From: Sphingobium sp. EM0848
GTDB lineage: Bacteria; Pseudomonadota; Alphaproteobacteria; Sphingomonadales; Sphingomonadaceae
Assembly (NCBI RefSeq): GCF_013375555.1
Contig: NZ_JABXWB010000001.1
Span: forward strand, 558,001-622,000
Length of the DNA stretch: 64,000 nucleotides
Direction of reading: 5' to 3'
Below the pieces are notes generated by a model that was not told the origin of the DNA, ran no database searches, and was given only the letters and a program-made list of their open reading frames with translations. Shown piece by piece: positions 34,743-43,884 of this stretch (position 1 is the stretch's first letter; each line of letters begins with the position of its first letter). Both the position numbers and the translations under genes were made by a program.

Positions 34743-36356
34743 CTAAACTTTGAGCGACCGCAGGATCAGTTCGGCGCCCCTTTCCCCGATCATCATCGAC
34801 GGCGCATTGGTATTGCCGGACGTGATGCGCGGCATGATCGACGCGTCGATCACCCGCAAGCCGTCAATGCCCCGAACGCGGAGCTGGGGATCCAATACGG
34901 ATTCGCCTTCCCGGCCCATGCGGCATGTTCCCACCGGATGGTAGCCAATGCCGACACGCTGGCGCAGATAGTCCAGCCAGCCCTCGTCCGACATGATCGG
35001 TTGGGGCGGCTCATTGCGCGCTTCGACGAAAGGCGCGAATGCCGGCGCGGCGAAGATCTGCTCGGCCAGGCGGCCGACCTTGGTCAAGGTGCGGATGTCC
35101 TCCGCATCCTCCAGCATGTTCAGCGCGATTTTCGGTGGGGCCAGATGATCGCGGCTCTGTAATGTGATCTTGCCCCGTGCGTTCGGGCGGCAAATCTGCC
35201 CCCCGATGGTCACGCCTGACCTGGCATGCAATTTGGGCTGGCCTGAAAGGTCCATCGCCAGAGGAATGAAGCTGAAACAGACATCGGGATCGGCCAGATG
35301 GGCCTCGGTTCTGGCATAGGCCATGGCCTGAACGGCGGGCGAGGTGAGCGGTCCTTTGCGGAACAACAGATAGTTCGCCACATGCCGGGGCAGGTTCGAC
35401 AGCTTCGGCGCCATGTTGTAAGTGGGCATCGTCACGAGCTTGCTGACGGCCAGCACCGCATGTTCCTGAAGATTCTCGCCGACGGGAAGATCGGCGAGAA
35501 TGTCGATGCCCAGTTCGCGCAAATGCGCCGCTGGCCCGATTCCCGACCGCATCAATATAGCCGGCGATCCGATCGTGCCTGCGCTGATGACGATCTCGCG
35601 CCGGGCGGCGGCGCAATAGGGTTCGCCATTGCGGCTTCCAACGACGCGAACCGCTCGGCCGTCTTCACATTCGATCCTGTCGATCGTGACGCCCGTGACG
35701 ACGGCAAGATTGGGTCGATCAAGAAGCGGCGAGACAAAGGCGCTGAATGTGTTCGAACGCTGGCCCCCCGCCGTTGTCGTCCAGATGTGGAACGAACCGA
35801 ATTCATGTCCGTCGCAATAATCGTCCCGGCGCGGTAGCCCGACCTCGTCGCAGGCGCTGACGAAATTTTCGGTCAGGGGATGTTGCGACCGGACCGGGGC
35901 AACGCCCAGCGGACCGGACGTCCCGTGATCCTGCGATGGCGGCCCGTGGAATTTTTCGGACTTCAGGAAAAGCGGCCATATGTCGTTAGCGGCCCAGCCG
36001 GTGCAGCCCATTGCCGCCCAGTCGTCAAAATCCCGCTTTTCGCCCCGGCAATACACCATCCCGTTGATCGAACTCGACCCGCCCAGCATCTTTCCGCCCG
36101 ACCAGACCTGCTCGATGTCGCCTCGCGTGGTGTCGGCCTCCACATGGTACATCCAGTCGGACGTGGCGTTCGCCATCAGCTTGAGCGTGCCCGCCGGCAT
36201 GTCGACCAGCATGCGTCTGTTCGATCCGCCCGCTTCGATCAACAGCACGTTGATCGCGGGATTTTCCGCAAGCCTGGCGGCTACCACGGCCCCCGCGCTG
36301 CCGCTGCCGACTATGATATAATCGGCAGCGGTTTCGGTCTCGTTTCTCATGTTCAT
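34743..36356 (-). CDS. GMC family FAD-dependent alcohol oxidoreductase (copy 3)
   Basis: 537 residues from ATG 36356 (a second ATG two codons later is possible; no strong ribosome site for either, consistent with coupling to the ALDH that ends 43 nt upstream). The FAD motif VGSGSAGAVVAARL, SGGKMLGGSSSINGMVYCRG, and the C-terminal His/Asn segments GYHPVGTCRMG and SGNTNAPSMMIGE are present. It is the third gene of the amidohydrolase-ALDH-GMC operon. It likely oxidises an alcohol whose aldehyde is handled by the adjacent ALDH. Confidence 0.92.
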   Translation of the reverse strand: MNMRNETETAADYIIVGSGSAGAVVAARLAENPAINVLLIEAGGSNRRMLVDMPAGTLKLMANATSDWMYHVEADTTRGDIEQVWSGGKMLGGSSSINGMVYCRGEKRDFDDWAAMGCTGWAANDIWPLFLKSEKFHGPPSQDHGTSGPLGVAPVRSQHPLTENFVSACDEVGLPRRDDYCDGHEFGSFHIWTTTAGGQRSNTFSAFVSPLLDRPNLAVVTGVTIDRIECEDGRAVRVVGSRNGEPYCAAARREIVISAGTIGSPAILMRSGIGPAAHLRELGIDILADLPVGENLQEHAVLAVSKLVTMPTYNMAPKLSNLPRHVANYLLFRKGPLTSPAVQAMAYARTEAHLADPDVCFSFIPLAMDLSGQPKLHARSGVTIGGQICRPNARGKITLQSRDHLAPPKIALNMLEDAEDIRTLTKVGRLAEQIFAAPAFAPFVEARNEPPQPIMSDEGWLDYLRQRVGIGYHPVGTCRMGREGESVLDPQLRVRGIDGLRVIDASIMPRITSGNTNAPSMMIGERGAELILRSLKV

Positions 36357-36399
36357 GAAGAAGCAGAATTCCAGAAGAGCAACAGGGACGGCGCTGGCC

Positions 36400-37887
36400 T
36401 CAGCGCAATTGTACGAACACCGATTTGGTCTCGAGGAAATTGTCGAGCGCCTCATCGCCGAGTTCGCGGCCCCAGCCGGATTCCTTGTATCCGCCAAAGG
36501 GCATGGTGATGTGGTTGACCCCGAAGCAGTTGACCCAGACGGTGCCGGCGCGGATGCGCGATGCGATCTGGTGCGTCCGGTTGACGTCCGACGTGAACAG
36601 ACAGGCGGCCAGGCCATAATTGGTGTCGTTGGCGATGCGGATCATCTCGTCCACATCGTCGACGGGCGTCGCCGAAATGACGGGGCCGAAAATTTCCTCC
36701 CGCATGACGCGTGCATTGGCGTTGACGTTCGCCAGGACGGTCGGCTTGACGAAAAAGCCCTTTTCCAGATCGCTGGGGCCGCCCGCGACAATCTCCGCCC
36801 CTTCTTCCTGCCCGATCTCCATATAGCGGACGACCCGGTCCCTCTGCTTGGCCGAAATCAGGGGGCCAAGATTGGTCGACGGGTCGAAGCCATTGCCGAC
36901 CTTCAAATTATTGGCGAAATCCGTGATGCCAGCGAGCACCTTGTCATAGGCCTTCTTCTCGATCAGCAGCCGTGAACCCGCCCAGCAGACCTGCCCGGAA
37001 TTGAGAAAGGTGCTCATCGCCGCGCCGGGGATGGCCACGTCCATGTCGGCGTCACCGAACAGCAGGCATGGTGATTTCCCGCCCAGTTCCAGCGTGATGC
37101 GCTTCAGATTGCCGCTGGCGCTGTCGACGATCCGCTTGCCGACATCGGTCGATCCGGTGAAGGAAATCTTGTCCACCAGCGGGTGATCGACCAGCGCCTG
37201 CCCGGCGTCGCCATAGCCGGTGACGATGTTGATCACGCCATCGGGAACGCCGGCCTCGACCGCCAGCTGTCCCAGCCGCAATGCCGACAGCGGGGTGTTC
37301 TCGGCCGGTTTGACGACGACCGAACAGCCCGCCGCGAGCGCCGGCGCCACCTTGACCACGAAGACGCCGACAGGTCCGTTCCATGGCAGGATGAGGCCCG
37401 CGACGCCAATCGGCTCGCGCATGGTATAGGCGTGCATCTGCTGCCCGCCGCCGGAAATCGCGCCGCTCGCGTCCCGGCCGAATATCCGGGTTGCCGAACC
37501 TGCATAGAAGCGCATCCAGTTCGCCGACGCCTTCACCATGCCGTCCGCCATGTAGCGGGGCATGCCGTTGTTGAGAATGTCGAGATCCGCGAGTTCGGTC
37601 GCATTCTTTTCGATCAGGTCGGCGAAACGCCACATGATCGCGGCGCGATCCTCCGCCTTCAGGCCACGCCACGAGGCGGTTTCGAAGCTCCGCCGGGCGG
37701 CCTTCACTGCGCGGTCGATGTCCTTCGCGGCGCCGCGTGGGACGATGGCGATGCGTTCCTCGGTCGCCGGATCGAACACGTCGATCGTTTCACCGCCCTC
37801 CGCCTCGACCCAGTGGCCGTCGATCAGGAGCTTGTGGGATGAAGCGGCAAAGGTCCGCACGCTGTTGACGGGCTGATGCGCGTTCAA
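36400..37887 (-). CDS. Aldehyde dehydrogenase, TTG start
   Basis: 495 residues. [18 protein letters not shown](WAG) with the catalytic cysteine, EEIFGPV and SGWGRELGDEAL are all visible. The TTG at 37887 is chosen because GAGGA lies 8 nt upstream; a GTG 16 codons earlier lacks a site. LPWNGP replaces the usual PWNFP, a small change near the NAD site. It sits between the amidohydrolase and the GMC oxidoreductase on one transcript. Confidence 0.92.
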   Translation of the reverse strand: MNAHQPVNSVRTFAASSHKLLIDGHWVEAEGGETIDVFDPATEERIAIVPRGAAKDIDRAVKAARRSFETASWRGLKAEDRAAIMWRFADLIEKNATELADLDILNNGMPRYMADGMVKASANWMRFYAGSATRIFGRDASGAISGGGQQMHAYTMREPIGVAGLILPWNGPVGVFVVKVAPALAAGCSVVVKPAENTPLSALRLGQLAVEAGVPDGVINIVTGYGDAGQALVDHPLVDKISFTGSTDVGKRIVDSASGNLKRITLELGGKSPCLLFGDADMDVAIPGAAMSTFLNSGQVCWAGSRLLIEKKAYDKVLAGITDFANNLKVGNGFDPSTNLGPLISAKQRDRVVRYMEIGQEEGAEIVAGGPSDLEKGFFVKPTVLANVNANARVMREEIFGPVISATPVDDVDEMIRIANDTNYGLAACLFTSDVNRTHQIASRIRAGTVWVNCFGVNHITMPFGGYKESGWGRELGDEALDNFLETKSVFVQLR

Positions 37888-37945
37888 GCTATATTCCTCT
37901 TTATCGATTTTATTGACGATTCCGTTGCGGGACACGGCAACGAAA

Positions 37946-39688
37946 TTATTGAGCGGCTTCCATTTTTGCGTCGGCGCGCTGGTTCATGACGATCTCGCCG
38001 GGGGTGGCGCCCGTTTCCTTGCCGTTGGTGAAGGTTTCGACGCCGTTGACGAGGATGTGGCGGATGCCGATCGCGCGAGTGACTTTGCGCCAGTCGCCGC
38101 CCGGAAGATCGTGGACAACTTCATAGTGGCCACGGGGCTGATAATCCAGCTTGTCGGCGTCGTAGATCATGAGATCGGCCGCATAGCCGGGCTGCAGAAG
38201 GCCACGATCGGTCAGTCCGAAGGCGCGCGCATTGCGGTAGCTGAGCAGGGAATGAACCTGCTCCCGGCTGATCCGCGTACCTTCCTGCGTCAGCCACAGG
38301 ATGAGGTCGGTCGACCAGTAGCCGCCATTGCCATGTTTCGAATGTGCGCCGCCGTCCGAAATGCCCGCCAGCACTCGCGGATGGCTGAGAATCTCTTCGA
38401 TCGTCTCCACATTGCGCGTGCCATTGTCATTGTTGGAGAACATGACATGCATGTTGGATTCGATGAGCGTATCGAGGAACAGTTCCGCGACCGGCTTGCC
38501 CAGGTCGCGGGCGATGTCACCCAGCAATTGCCCTTCGCGCCCTTCCAGTGAGGCGGAGCCGGCTGGATCGACGATCATATAGGCTTCCAGTCGGCCACCT
38601 GCGGTCGACATTTCGCGCGGATCATAATTGTCGATGAAGGTCTTCCGATAGGCCGGGTCCTGCACCAGCGTCATCTTGGCCTCTGCCGTGGTCGCCATGG
38701 AAAGGCGGCGGAACGCGGCGACGGAATCCCAGACATTATAATGCAGCGGCGTGATTTCGAGCGGCTTGCGGAAGGAGAAGCATTGAGACCAGATGTCGAG
38801 CTTCTCTTCCTGCATCCGGTCCAGCCAGCGCATGATGCCGCGATGTTGTTCGGGATCGGTGTCGCTGCCCAGCAGGATATTGTGCAGAACCGGACGGCCG
38901 CTGATGCGGGCCAGTTCTTCCGCTGCATAACGGCGCGGTTCGTCCATGCCGGGCAGTTCGCACAGGATCTGGATCGTGCCTTCGCCGCGCTCGGCAAGGA
39001 CCCGCGCCAGATTATAGGCTTCCTCCGCATCCATGGCGTCGGTCGGCATGGGCGACTGGTCGTGATCGAGATGATTGTTGCCGCCTTCGCCCATGAAGGA
39101 TAGGGCAAAGCCGCTGGCGCCCGCGTCCATCGCCTCATGCAGCAGGTCGCGCATCTGCTTGCGTTCCTCGACCGTGCAGGGGCGCTTCTTCGCCTCGTCG
39201 GGGCCCACGACATAGGACAATAGCGGGTTCATGGGCAGATAGGTGGCGACATTCAGCCCCTTGGGCAGCGACTTGAGATGCGCGATCCAGTCGGGAAAGC
39301 TTTCCCAGGTCCAGTCCATGGTCGACGCCATAGCCTCGAAGGGAACTTGCTCGGTGTTTTCCATCATGCGCATGTAGCGCTCGCTCATGCCCTTCCGGAC
39401 GGGAGCGAAGCTGAAGCCGCAATTGCCGATAACGACCGTCGTTGTGCCGTGCCACCCCGACGTTGTGCAATAGGGGTCCCAATGCAACTGGGCGTCATAA
39501 TGGGTGTGAAGATCGATGATGCCGGGCGCGACGATCAGGCCCCGTGCGTCGATTTCCTTGGCGCCCTGGCCGGGAATCGCGCCGATCTCGACGACCTTTC
39601 CGTCGCGGATGCCGATATCTGCCAGTCGTGCGGGTTCGCCGGTTCCGTCGATTACAGTTCCGCCACGCACTACAACGTCAATATTCAT
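37946..39688 (-). CDS. Amidohydrolase family 3 protein (D-aminoacylase/N-acyl-D-amino-acid deacylase-like)
   Basis: 580 residues. The metal-dependent amidohydrolase signature is complete: VVRGGTVIDGTGEPAR, APGIIDLHTHYDAQLHWDP with the HxH pair, GNCGFSFAP, the conserved GISDGGAHS aspartate and a C-terminal DLMIYD beta-sandwich strand. Characterised relatives deacylate N-acyl-D-amino acids, but many sphingomonad homologues sit in catabolic clusters and probably hydrolyse other amide or lactone bonds. It is divergent from the IclR gene, with an operator-like palindrome between them, and heads the ALDH-GMC operon. So its substrate is probably the entry compound or a lactone of this route (inference). 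Confidence 0.87.
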   Translation of the reverse strand: MNIDVVVRGGTVIDGTGEPARLADIGIRDGKVVEIGAIPGQGAKEIDARGLIVAPGIIDLHTHYDAQLHWDPYCTTSGWHGTTTVVIGNCGFSFAPVRKGMSERYMRMMENTEQVPFEAMASTMDWTWESFPDWIAHLKSLPKGLNVATYLPMNPLLSYVVGPDEAKKRPCTVEERKQMRDLLHEAMDAGASGFALSFMGEGGNNHLDHDQSPMPTDAMDAEEAYNLARVLAERGEGTIQILCELPGMDEPRRYAAEELARISGRPVLHNILLGSDTDPEQHRGIMRWLDRMQEEKLDIWSQCFSFRKPLEITPLHYNVWDSVAAFRRLSMATTAEAKMTLVQDPAYRKTFIDNYDPREMSTAGGRLEAYMIVDPAGSASLEGREGQLLGDIARDLGKPVAELFLDTLIESNMHVMFSNNDNGTRNVETIEEILSHPRVLAGISDGGAHSKHGNGGYWSTDLILWLTQEGTRISREQVHSLLSYRNARAFGLTDRGLLQPGYAADLMIYDADKLDYQPRGHYEVVHDLPGGDWRKVTRAIGIRHILVNGVETFTNGKETGATPGEIVMNQRADAKMEAAQ

Positions 39689-39768
39689 CTAACCTCTCCG
39701 ATCGCGATTGCCTATCGCTACCATCAAATGGGGTTTGGTGCGGGCTTGTTCGAGCTGTTTCGGGTATT

Positions 39769-39782
39769 ATTACATGGGTAAT
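39769..39782. promoter_or_regulatory. Palindromic operator candidate next to the IclR gene (site 4)
   Basis: The bases read ATTAC-ATGG-GTAAT, an exact match to ATTRC-N4-GYAAT. It lies 67 nt upstream of the IclR start and 80 nt upstream of the divergent amidohydrolase start, a standard place for an autoregulated divergent promoter of an IclR-family regulator. Confidence 0.7.
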
Positions 39783-39849
39783 GTGGGGTCCGCGCGAATT
39801 GCGGAAAATGGCTACCCGGCAGTAAGGTTCGAAAAGGAACACACAGATC

Positions 39850-40695
39850 ATGTCCGATACCGCATCCGATATGGCGGAAGACCGCCTGAGCGACATCAGT
39901 CCATGGACTGTGGACAAGGCGAATTCGCAATGGCGATCCGTGAAATCCGCGGAGCGCACGCTGGCGCTTTTCGAACTATTTTCGCTTCATCAGCAGCCCA
40001 TGTCGATCGGCGAAATGGCGCAGCGGTTGAACATTCCGCAGCCCAGCGTGAGCATGCTGGTGCGCAATCTCGTCCAGCTGGGCTATCTGGAGCATGATCG
40101 CACGAGCCGTAATTATCTGCCCACCATCCGCATCATGCTACTGGGCAGCTGGATTCATCGGCAGTATCGCCACCAGGGCGATGTGGAGACGCATCTGGAC
40201 GACCTGATGAGTCAGGTGCAGGAAACCGTGTTCTTGGGCATTCAGAACGGGATATATTCGCAATATGTGAGCGCCCAGCTACCGGACGTGTCGCAACGGC
40301 TGGAGGTCCAGTCCGGTCTGTTGCGTCCCATCACTCGCACTGCGCTCGGCCGCGTCCTGCTATCGCTCAAGTCCAAAGAAGAGGTCGCGCTGATCGTCCG
40401 GCGTTCCAATGCTGAAACTCAGGATGAGGCCGAGCGGGTCGATCCCAGGGAGTTCGAGGCGCTTCTGGCGAACGTCCGTGAGAAGGGCTATGCTGAGACG
40501 AGCGGCGACATGTCGAAGAATTACAGCGCCTTCGCGGTGGCGATCAAGCCAACCATCGGCCAGATTCCCATGGCGATCGGCGTCGGTGGGCGTACCGACC
40601 GCATCATGGACAAGCGGGATTTGGTGATTGCCGCGCTTTTCGCGGCGAAAGCGAAGCTGGAGCCCAATATATCTGGGGATGACGGCCCGGACTGA
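39850..40695 (+). CDS. IclR family transcriptional regulator
   Basis: 281 residues. The N-terminal winged helix-turn-helix runs over about residues 30-90, with the recognition segment SIGEMAQRLNIPQPSVSMLVRNL and a wing region YLEHDRTSRNYLPT. The C-terminal IclR effector domain follows (ETVFLGIQNG, RPITRTALGRVLLS, YAETSGDMSKNYSAFAVAIK). It is the only regulator in the window. It is divergent from the amidohydrolase-ALDH-GMC operon and is followed after 32 nt by a CitE-type lyase, probably co-transcribed. Palindromes like the one in its own promoter occur before six other transcription units, so it is the best candidate for their control. Confidence 0.94.
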   Translation: MSDTASDMAEDRLSDISPWTVDKANSQWRSVKSAERTLALFELFSLHQQPMSIGEMAQRLNIPQPSVSMLVRNLVQLGYLEHDRTSRNYLPTIRIMLLGSWIHRQYRHQGDVETHLDDLMSQVQETVFLGIQNGIYSQYVSAQLPDVSQRLEVQSGLLRPITRTALGRVLLSLKSKEEVALIVRRSNAETQDEAERVDPREFEALLANVREKGYAETSGDMSKNYSAFAVAIKPTIGQIPMAIGVGGRTDRIMDKRDLVIAALFAAKAKLEPNISGDDGPD

Positions 40696-40727
40696 TTCTC
40701 ATCACATCAATAGCAAGGAATTTGAAT

Positions 40728-41576
40728 ATGCGACCATTCCGCAGCGTCCTCTATCTGCCCGGCAACAAGGAAAGGGTTTTGGAAAAGGCCGCCAGCTTGC
40801 CCTGCGACGTCCTGATCATCGATCTGGAGGACGCCGTCGCGCCGGATGCGAAGGATGCTGCCCGCGACCTTGCGATCCACGCGATCAGGAATATCGACTA
40901 TGGTGATCGTCTGGCGATGTTGCGCGTCAATGGGCCGGAAACGCCCTGGCATGAGGCGGACATGGCCGCCGCCGGGCATGCGCCGGCGATCCTGCTGCCC
41001 AAGGTTTCCGACGCGGGCATGCTCGCCGCCGCCCGCGCGCGCCTTGGGCCGGGCAAGCCGCTCTGGGCGATGATCGAGACCTGCCAAGCGATCCTGCGCA
41101 TGGACTCCATCGCCGGCGCGGCGGACGAAACAGGGCTGGAGGGTCTGGTCGTGGGCACCAACGATCTGGCGAAGGAGTTGCGGTGCCAGGTCGATGACAA
41201 TCGCACCGCATTGCAGAGCGCGCTCTTCACGGTGGTCGCCGCCGCCCGGGCCTATGGGCTGGTTGCGGTGGACGGGGTATGCAACCGGCTGAAGGATGAG
41301 GATTTTCTTGCGGCGGAATGCCGTCAGGGGGCCATGCTTGGCTTTGACGGGAAGAGCCTGATCCATCCCGAGCAGATTGATGTCGCGAACCGGATCTTCT
41401 CACCGGCGGAAGCGGACATCGTGCACGCCCGCGCCGTGGTCGAGGCCTTCGAGGACCCGGCGAATGCGGGCAAGGGCGTCCTGACCGTGAACGGCAAGAT
41501 GGCCGAACTGCTTCATCTGGAGGAAGCCAGGAGGATCATCGCGGTGAAGGCGCGGATTGACGCACTGGCCGCTTGA
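40728..41576 (+). CDS. CitE/HpcH family acyl-CoA lyase (second copy)
   Basis: 282 residues. SVLYLPGNKERVLEKA, the IIDLEDAVAP metal-binding motif, the glutamate-containing WAMIETCQAILRMDSIA, VVGTNDLAKEL and GFDGKSLIHPEQIDVAN are all present, the last matching citrate-lyase-beta-like C-C lyases. The ATG at 40728 has AAGGA 8 nt upstream. It is read just after the IclR gene. Expected reaction: cleavage of a 3-hydroxy-3-methyl or malyl-type CoA thioester into a 2-oxoacid and acyl-CoA. Why the island carries two distinct CitE-type enzymes is unknown. Confidence 0.9.
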   Translation: MRPFRSVLYLPGNKERVLEKAASLPCDVLIIDLEDAVAPDAKDAARDLAIHAIRNIDYGDRLAMLRVNGPETPWHEADMAAAGHAPAILLPKVSDAGMLAAARARLGPGKPLWAMIETCQAILRMDSIAGAADETGLEGLVVGTNDLAKELRCQVDDNRTALQSALFTVVAAARAYGLVAVDGVCNRLKDEDFLAAECRQGAMLGFDGKSLIHPEQIDVANRIFSPAEADIVHARAVVEAFEDPANAGKGVLTVNGKMAELLHLEEARRIIAVKARIDALAA

Positions 41577-41605
41577 CCGATCATGCGCCGGAACGGGTCG
41601 CAGCT

Positions 41606-43873
41606 TCAGTGGGCTGTGGTCCATTCCGGCGCCTGCGCCGTGCGGGACAGACGCACCCGCAGCCCGTTGAACACCGCGTTGCCCGACGGCATGTCCAGCA
41701 GGGCTGCATCGGACAGAAGATTATAGTTGCTGCCGGGGCGCTGATGCGCCACCTCCATGCGGGTTCCCGCTTCGTGATGGCCCCAGCCATGCGGTAGGTT
41801 GAGATGCCCGCGCTGCACATCGGCGTTGCGCTCGACCGTCACGGTCACCTGACGGCCCCCGGCGTCCAGCGCCACGGTGTCACCATCCGCCAGACCCAGC
41901 AGGTCCGCATCGTCAGGGTGGACGTGGAGATGGCTGCGAGCCGGACCTTTCGCCAGATTCGGCAGATTATGGAGCCAGCTGTTCATGGAACGCAGATCCC
42001 TGCGCCCGGACAGGATGAAATAGCCCTTTGCTGGTTCCAGCTCTCCGAGCTTTCCGGCCGCGATCCATTGGTCGAGCCGCTCAAGGTCGGCCATGATGGG
42101 TGCGGGGGCGAGGTTCACCTTTCCATCCGGCGTGCGGATGAGGTCCATGAGCCTGCCCGACGGCGCATATCCGCGATCCACGCCATGGTCCGCGGCGCGC
42201 AGGTCAGTCAGGGTGAGGCCGGCGGCCTGACCGAAGCCATCGCCGAAAGGCCCGGTGCGAATGAAGAAATCGCACAGCTTTTCGACGCCTGTTTCTCCGG
42301 TCAGCTGTTGCATGATGGCTTCGTGCGGCGGGTCTGTCATGCAGGCGCGCTGCATGCTCCACCCGACCAGCCCGGCGACATAGTGCCGGTCGTAGCACTC
42401 GGCATCCCGTCCCGTGAGCGCCGCGCCGAGACGCAGAAGGATCTCCCAATCCGCCAGACCGGGATCGGCAGCCGGCAGGGCCGGGGAAAAGCGGGCGTAG
42501 GAGCGGGGAGAGAAAGCCCCGAACATCAGCGTGCAATTGGGTTCGCCCAGAGGATCGCCCGGCGGAAGGATCAGGTCGGCGTGACGGCTCGTTTCATTGA
42601 GATACATGTCGATGGAGATCAGGAAATCGAGCTTTTCGACCGCCGCCTCTATGGCCCGGCTGTCGGGGAAGGAGCGTATAGGGTTTCCGGCCAGCGTGAT
42701 CAGCGCCCGCACGCGGCCTTCGCCGGGCGTCGCGATTTCTTCCGCCAGTGCGGCGGCGGGCAGGCGGCCGCCCAGCTCGGGCAATTTGCGCACGCGCGTG
42801 TGAAAGCGGCCATAGGGCGCCTGGCCCTTGGAATAGGGGCTGGAAAAGAGGGCGGTGGACACGATAGGCATCGGGATCAGCATGCCTCCCTCGCGGTCCA
42901 GATTGCCCGTCAGCGCGTTGATGGCTTCGATCAGCCATGACGCGATGGAACCGAAGGGCTGGCAACAGGTGCCTACCCGCCCATAGACGGCTGCCCTTGG
43001 TGCCGCCGCGAGGAATCGAGCCAGCGATCGGATCTTGTCCGCGGGGACCCCAATGATGGCGGCGACCTTTTCCGCCGGGTAGCGTGCGGCGACCTGTCGA
43101 AGCTGGTCGATGCCGGAAAAGCGCGTTTCCAGGTCCGGGCGGTCCGCCACGCCATCGCTGAACAGGCTCTCCACCAGGGCCAGCAGTAGCAGCGCGTCGG
43201 TCGATGGCTGTATCGCGAGATGATCGTCCGCCATTTCCGCCGTGCGCGTGCGGCGTGGATCGACAACGACGATCCGCCCGCCTCTTTCGCGCATCTGCGC
43301 AAGCTTTTTAGGCAGGCCCGGCAGGGTCAGCATGCTGCCGTTGCTGACCGCTGGGTTCGCGCCCAGGATCAGCAGGAAATCGCACCGTTCTATGTCGGGC
43401 ACCGGATTGATCCCGATGTCGCCGAACATCAGGGCGTTGGCGAGCATGCGCGGATAGGCGTCGATGGATGCGGCCGTGTAGATCTGCCGGGACCCGATCG
43501 CCTGGGTGAGCGCGCCGGTGTAAAGGACGCTCCCGACATTGCCCGCCACCGGATTGCCGACATAGGTGGCGATGGCGTCGGGGCCGTGTTCCTGCCGGAT
43601 CGCGCTCAGCTTTTCCGCGGCGAGCGCGAAGGCTTCGTCCCAGCCTATCGGTTCGAATCCGTCCTGCGTGCGCCGCAGCGGCTGACGAAGCCGGTCGGGA
43701 TCGCGCCCGATGCCGGCCATCGCCTGCGACTTCGGGCACACGAAGCCCTGGCTGACAGGGTCGTCCGCGTCACCCTTGATCGACCGCACCTGCCCGTTGG
43801 ATGCGGTCTCGATCACCAGGCCGCAGCCGGCCTCGCAAATCGTGCAGGAACGATAGTGGCGATCGTGCGACAT
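41606..43873 (-). CDS. Molybdopterin (bis-MGD) oxidoreductase (copy 1)
   Basis: 755 residues. The N-terminal [4Fe-4S] site is C10-x2-C13-x3-C17 with C46, then the MGD-binding domains: GANPAVSNGS, VVVDPRRTRTAEMAD, GRVGTCCQPFGS, NALTGNLDREGGM, and the C-terminal molydop-binding barrel with GDTVALD and LPHGWGHHEAG. The ATG at 43873 has GGAAG upstream; a GTG at 43888 overlapping the previous stop is possible. It is a formate dehydrogenase/nitrate reductase superfamily catalytic subunit without any neighbouring small subunit. Its reaction cannot be assigned. It is the last gene of the eight-gene beta-oxidation operon and has a clear paralogue at 58574. Confidence 0.9.
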   Translation of the reverse strand: MSHDRHYRSCTICEAGCGLVIETASNGQVRSIKGDADDPVSQGFVCPKSQAMAGIGRDPDRLRQPLRRTQDGFEPIGWDEAFALAAEKLSAIRQEHGPDAIATYVGNPVAGNVGSVLYTGALTQAIGSRQIYTAASIDAYPRMLANALMFGDIGINPVPDIERCDFLLILGANPAVSNGSMLTLPGLPKKLAQMRERGGRIVVVDPRRTRTAEMADDHLAIQPSTDALLLLALVESLFSDGVADRPDLETRFSGIDQLRQVAARYPAEKVAAIIGVPADKIRSLARFLAAAPRAAVYGRVGTCCQPFGSIASWLIEAINALTGNLDREGGMLIPMPIVSTALFSSPYSKGQAPYGRFHTRVRKLPELGGRLPAAALAEEIATPGEGRVRALITLAGNPIRSFPDSRAIEAAVEKLDFLISIDMYLNETSRHADLILPPGDPLGEPNCTLMFGAFSPRSYARFSPALPAADPGLADWEILLRLGAALTGRDAECYDRHYVAGLVGWSMQRACMTDPPHEAIMQQLTGETGVEKLCDFFIRTGPFGDGFGQAAGLTLTDLRAADHGVDRGYAPSGRLMDLIRTPDGKVNLAPAPIMADLERLDQWIAAGKLGELEPAKGYFILSGRRDLRSMNSWLHNLPNLAKGPARSHLHVHPDDADLLGLADGDTVALDAGGRQVTVTVERNADVQRGHLNLPHGWGHHEAGTRMEVAHQRPGSNYNLLSDAALLDMPSGNAVFNGLRVRLSRTAQAPEWTTAH

Positions 43874-43884
43874 ATTGTCTTCCG

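Noticed and set aside
34743..36617. A 624-residue GMC protein starting at 36617
   Set aside because: The extra N-terminus overlaps the end of the ALDH gene and has no domain features; the FAD motif begins right after ATG 36356.
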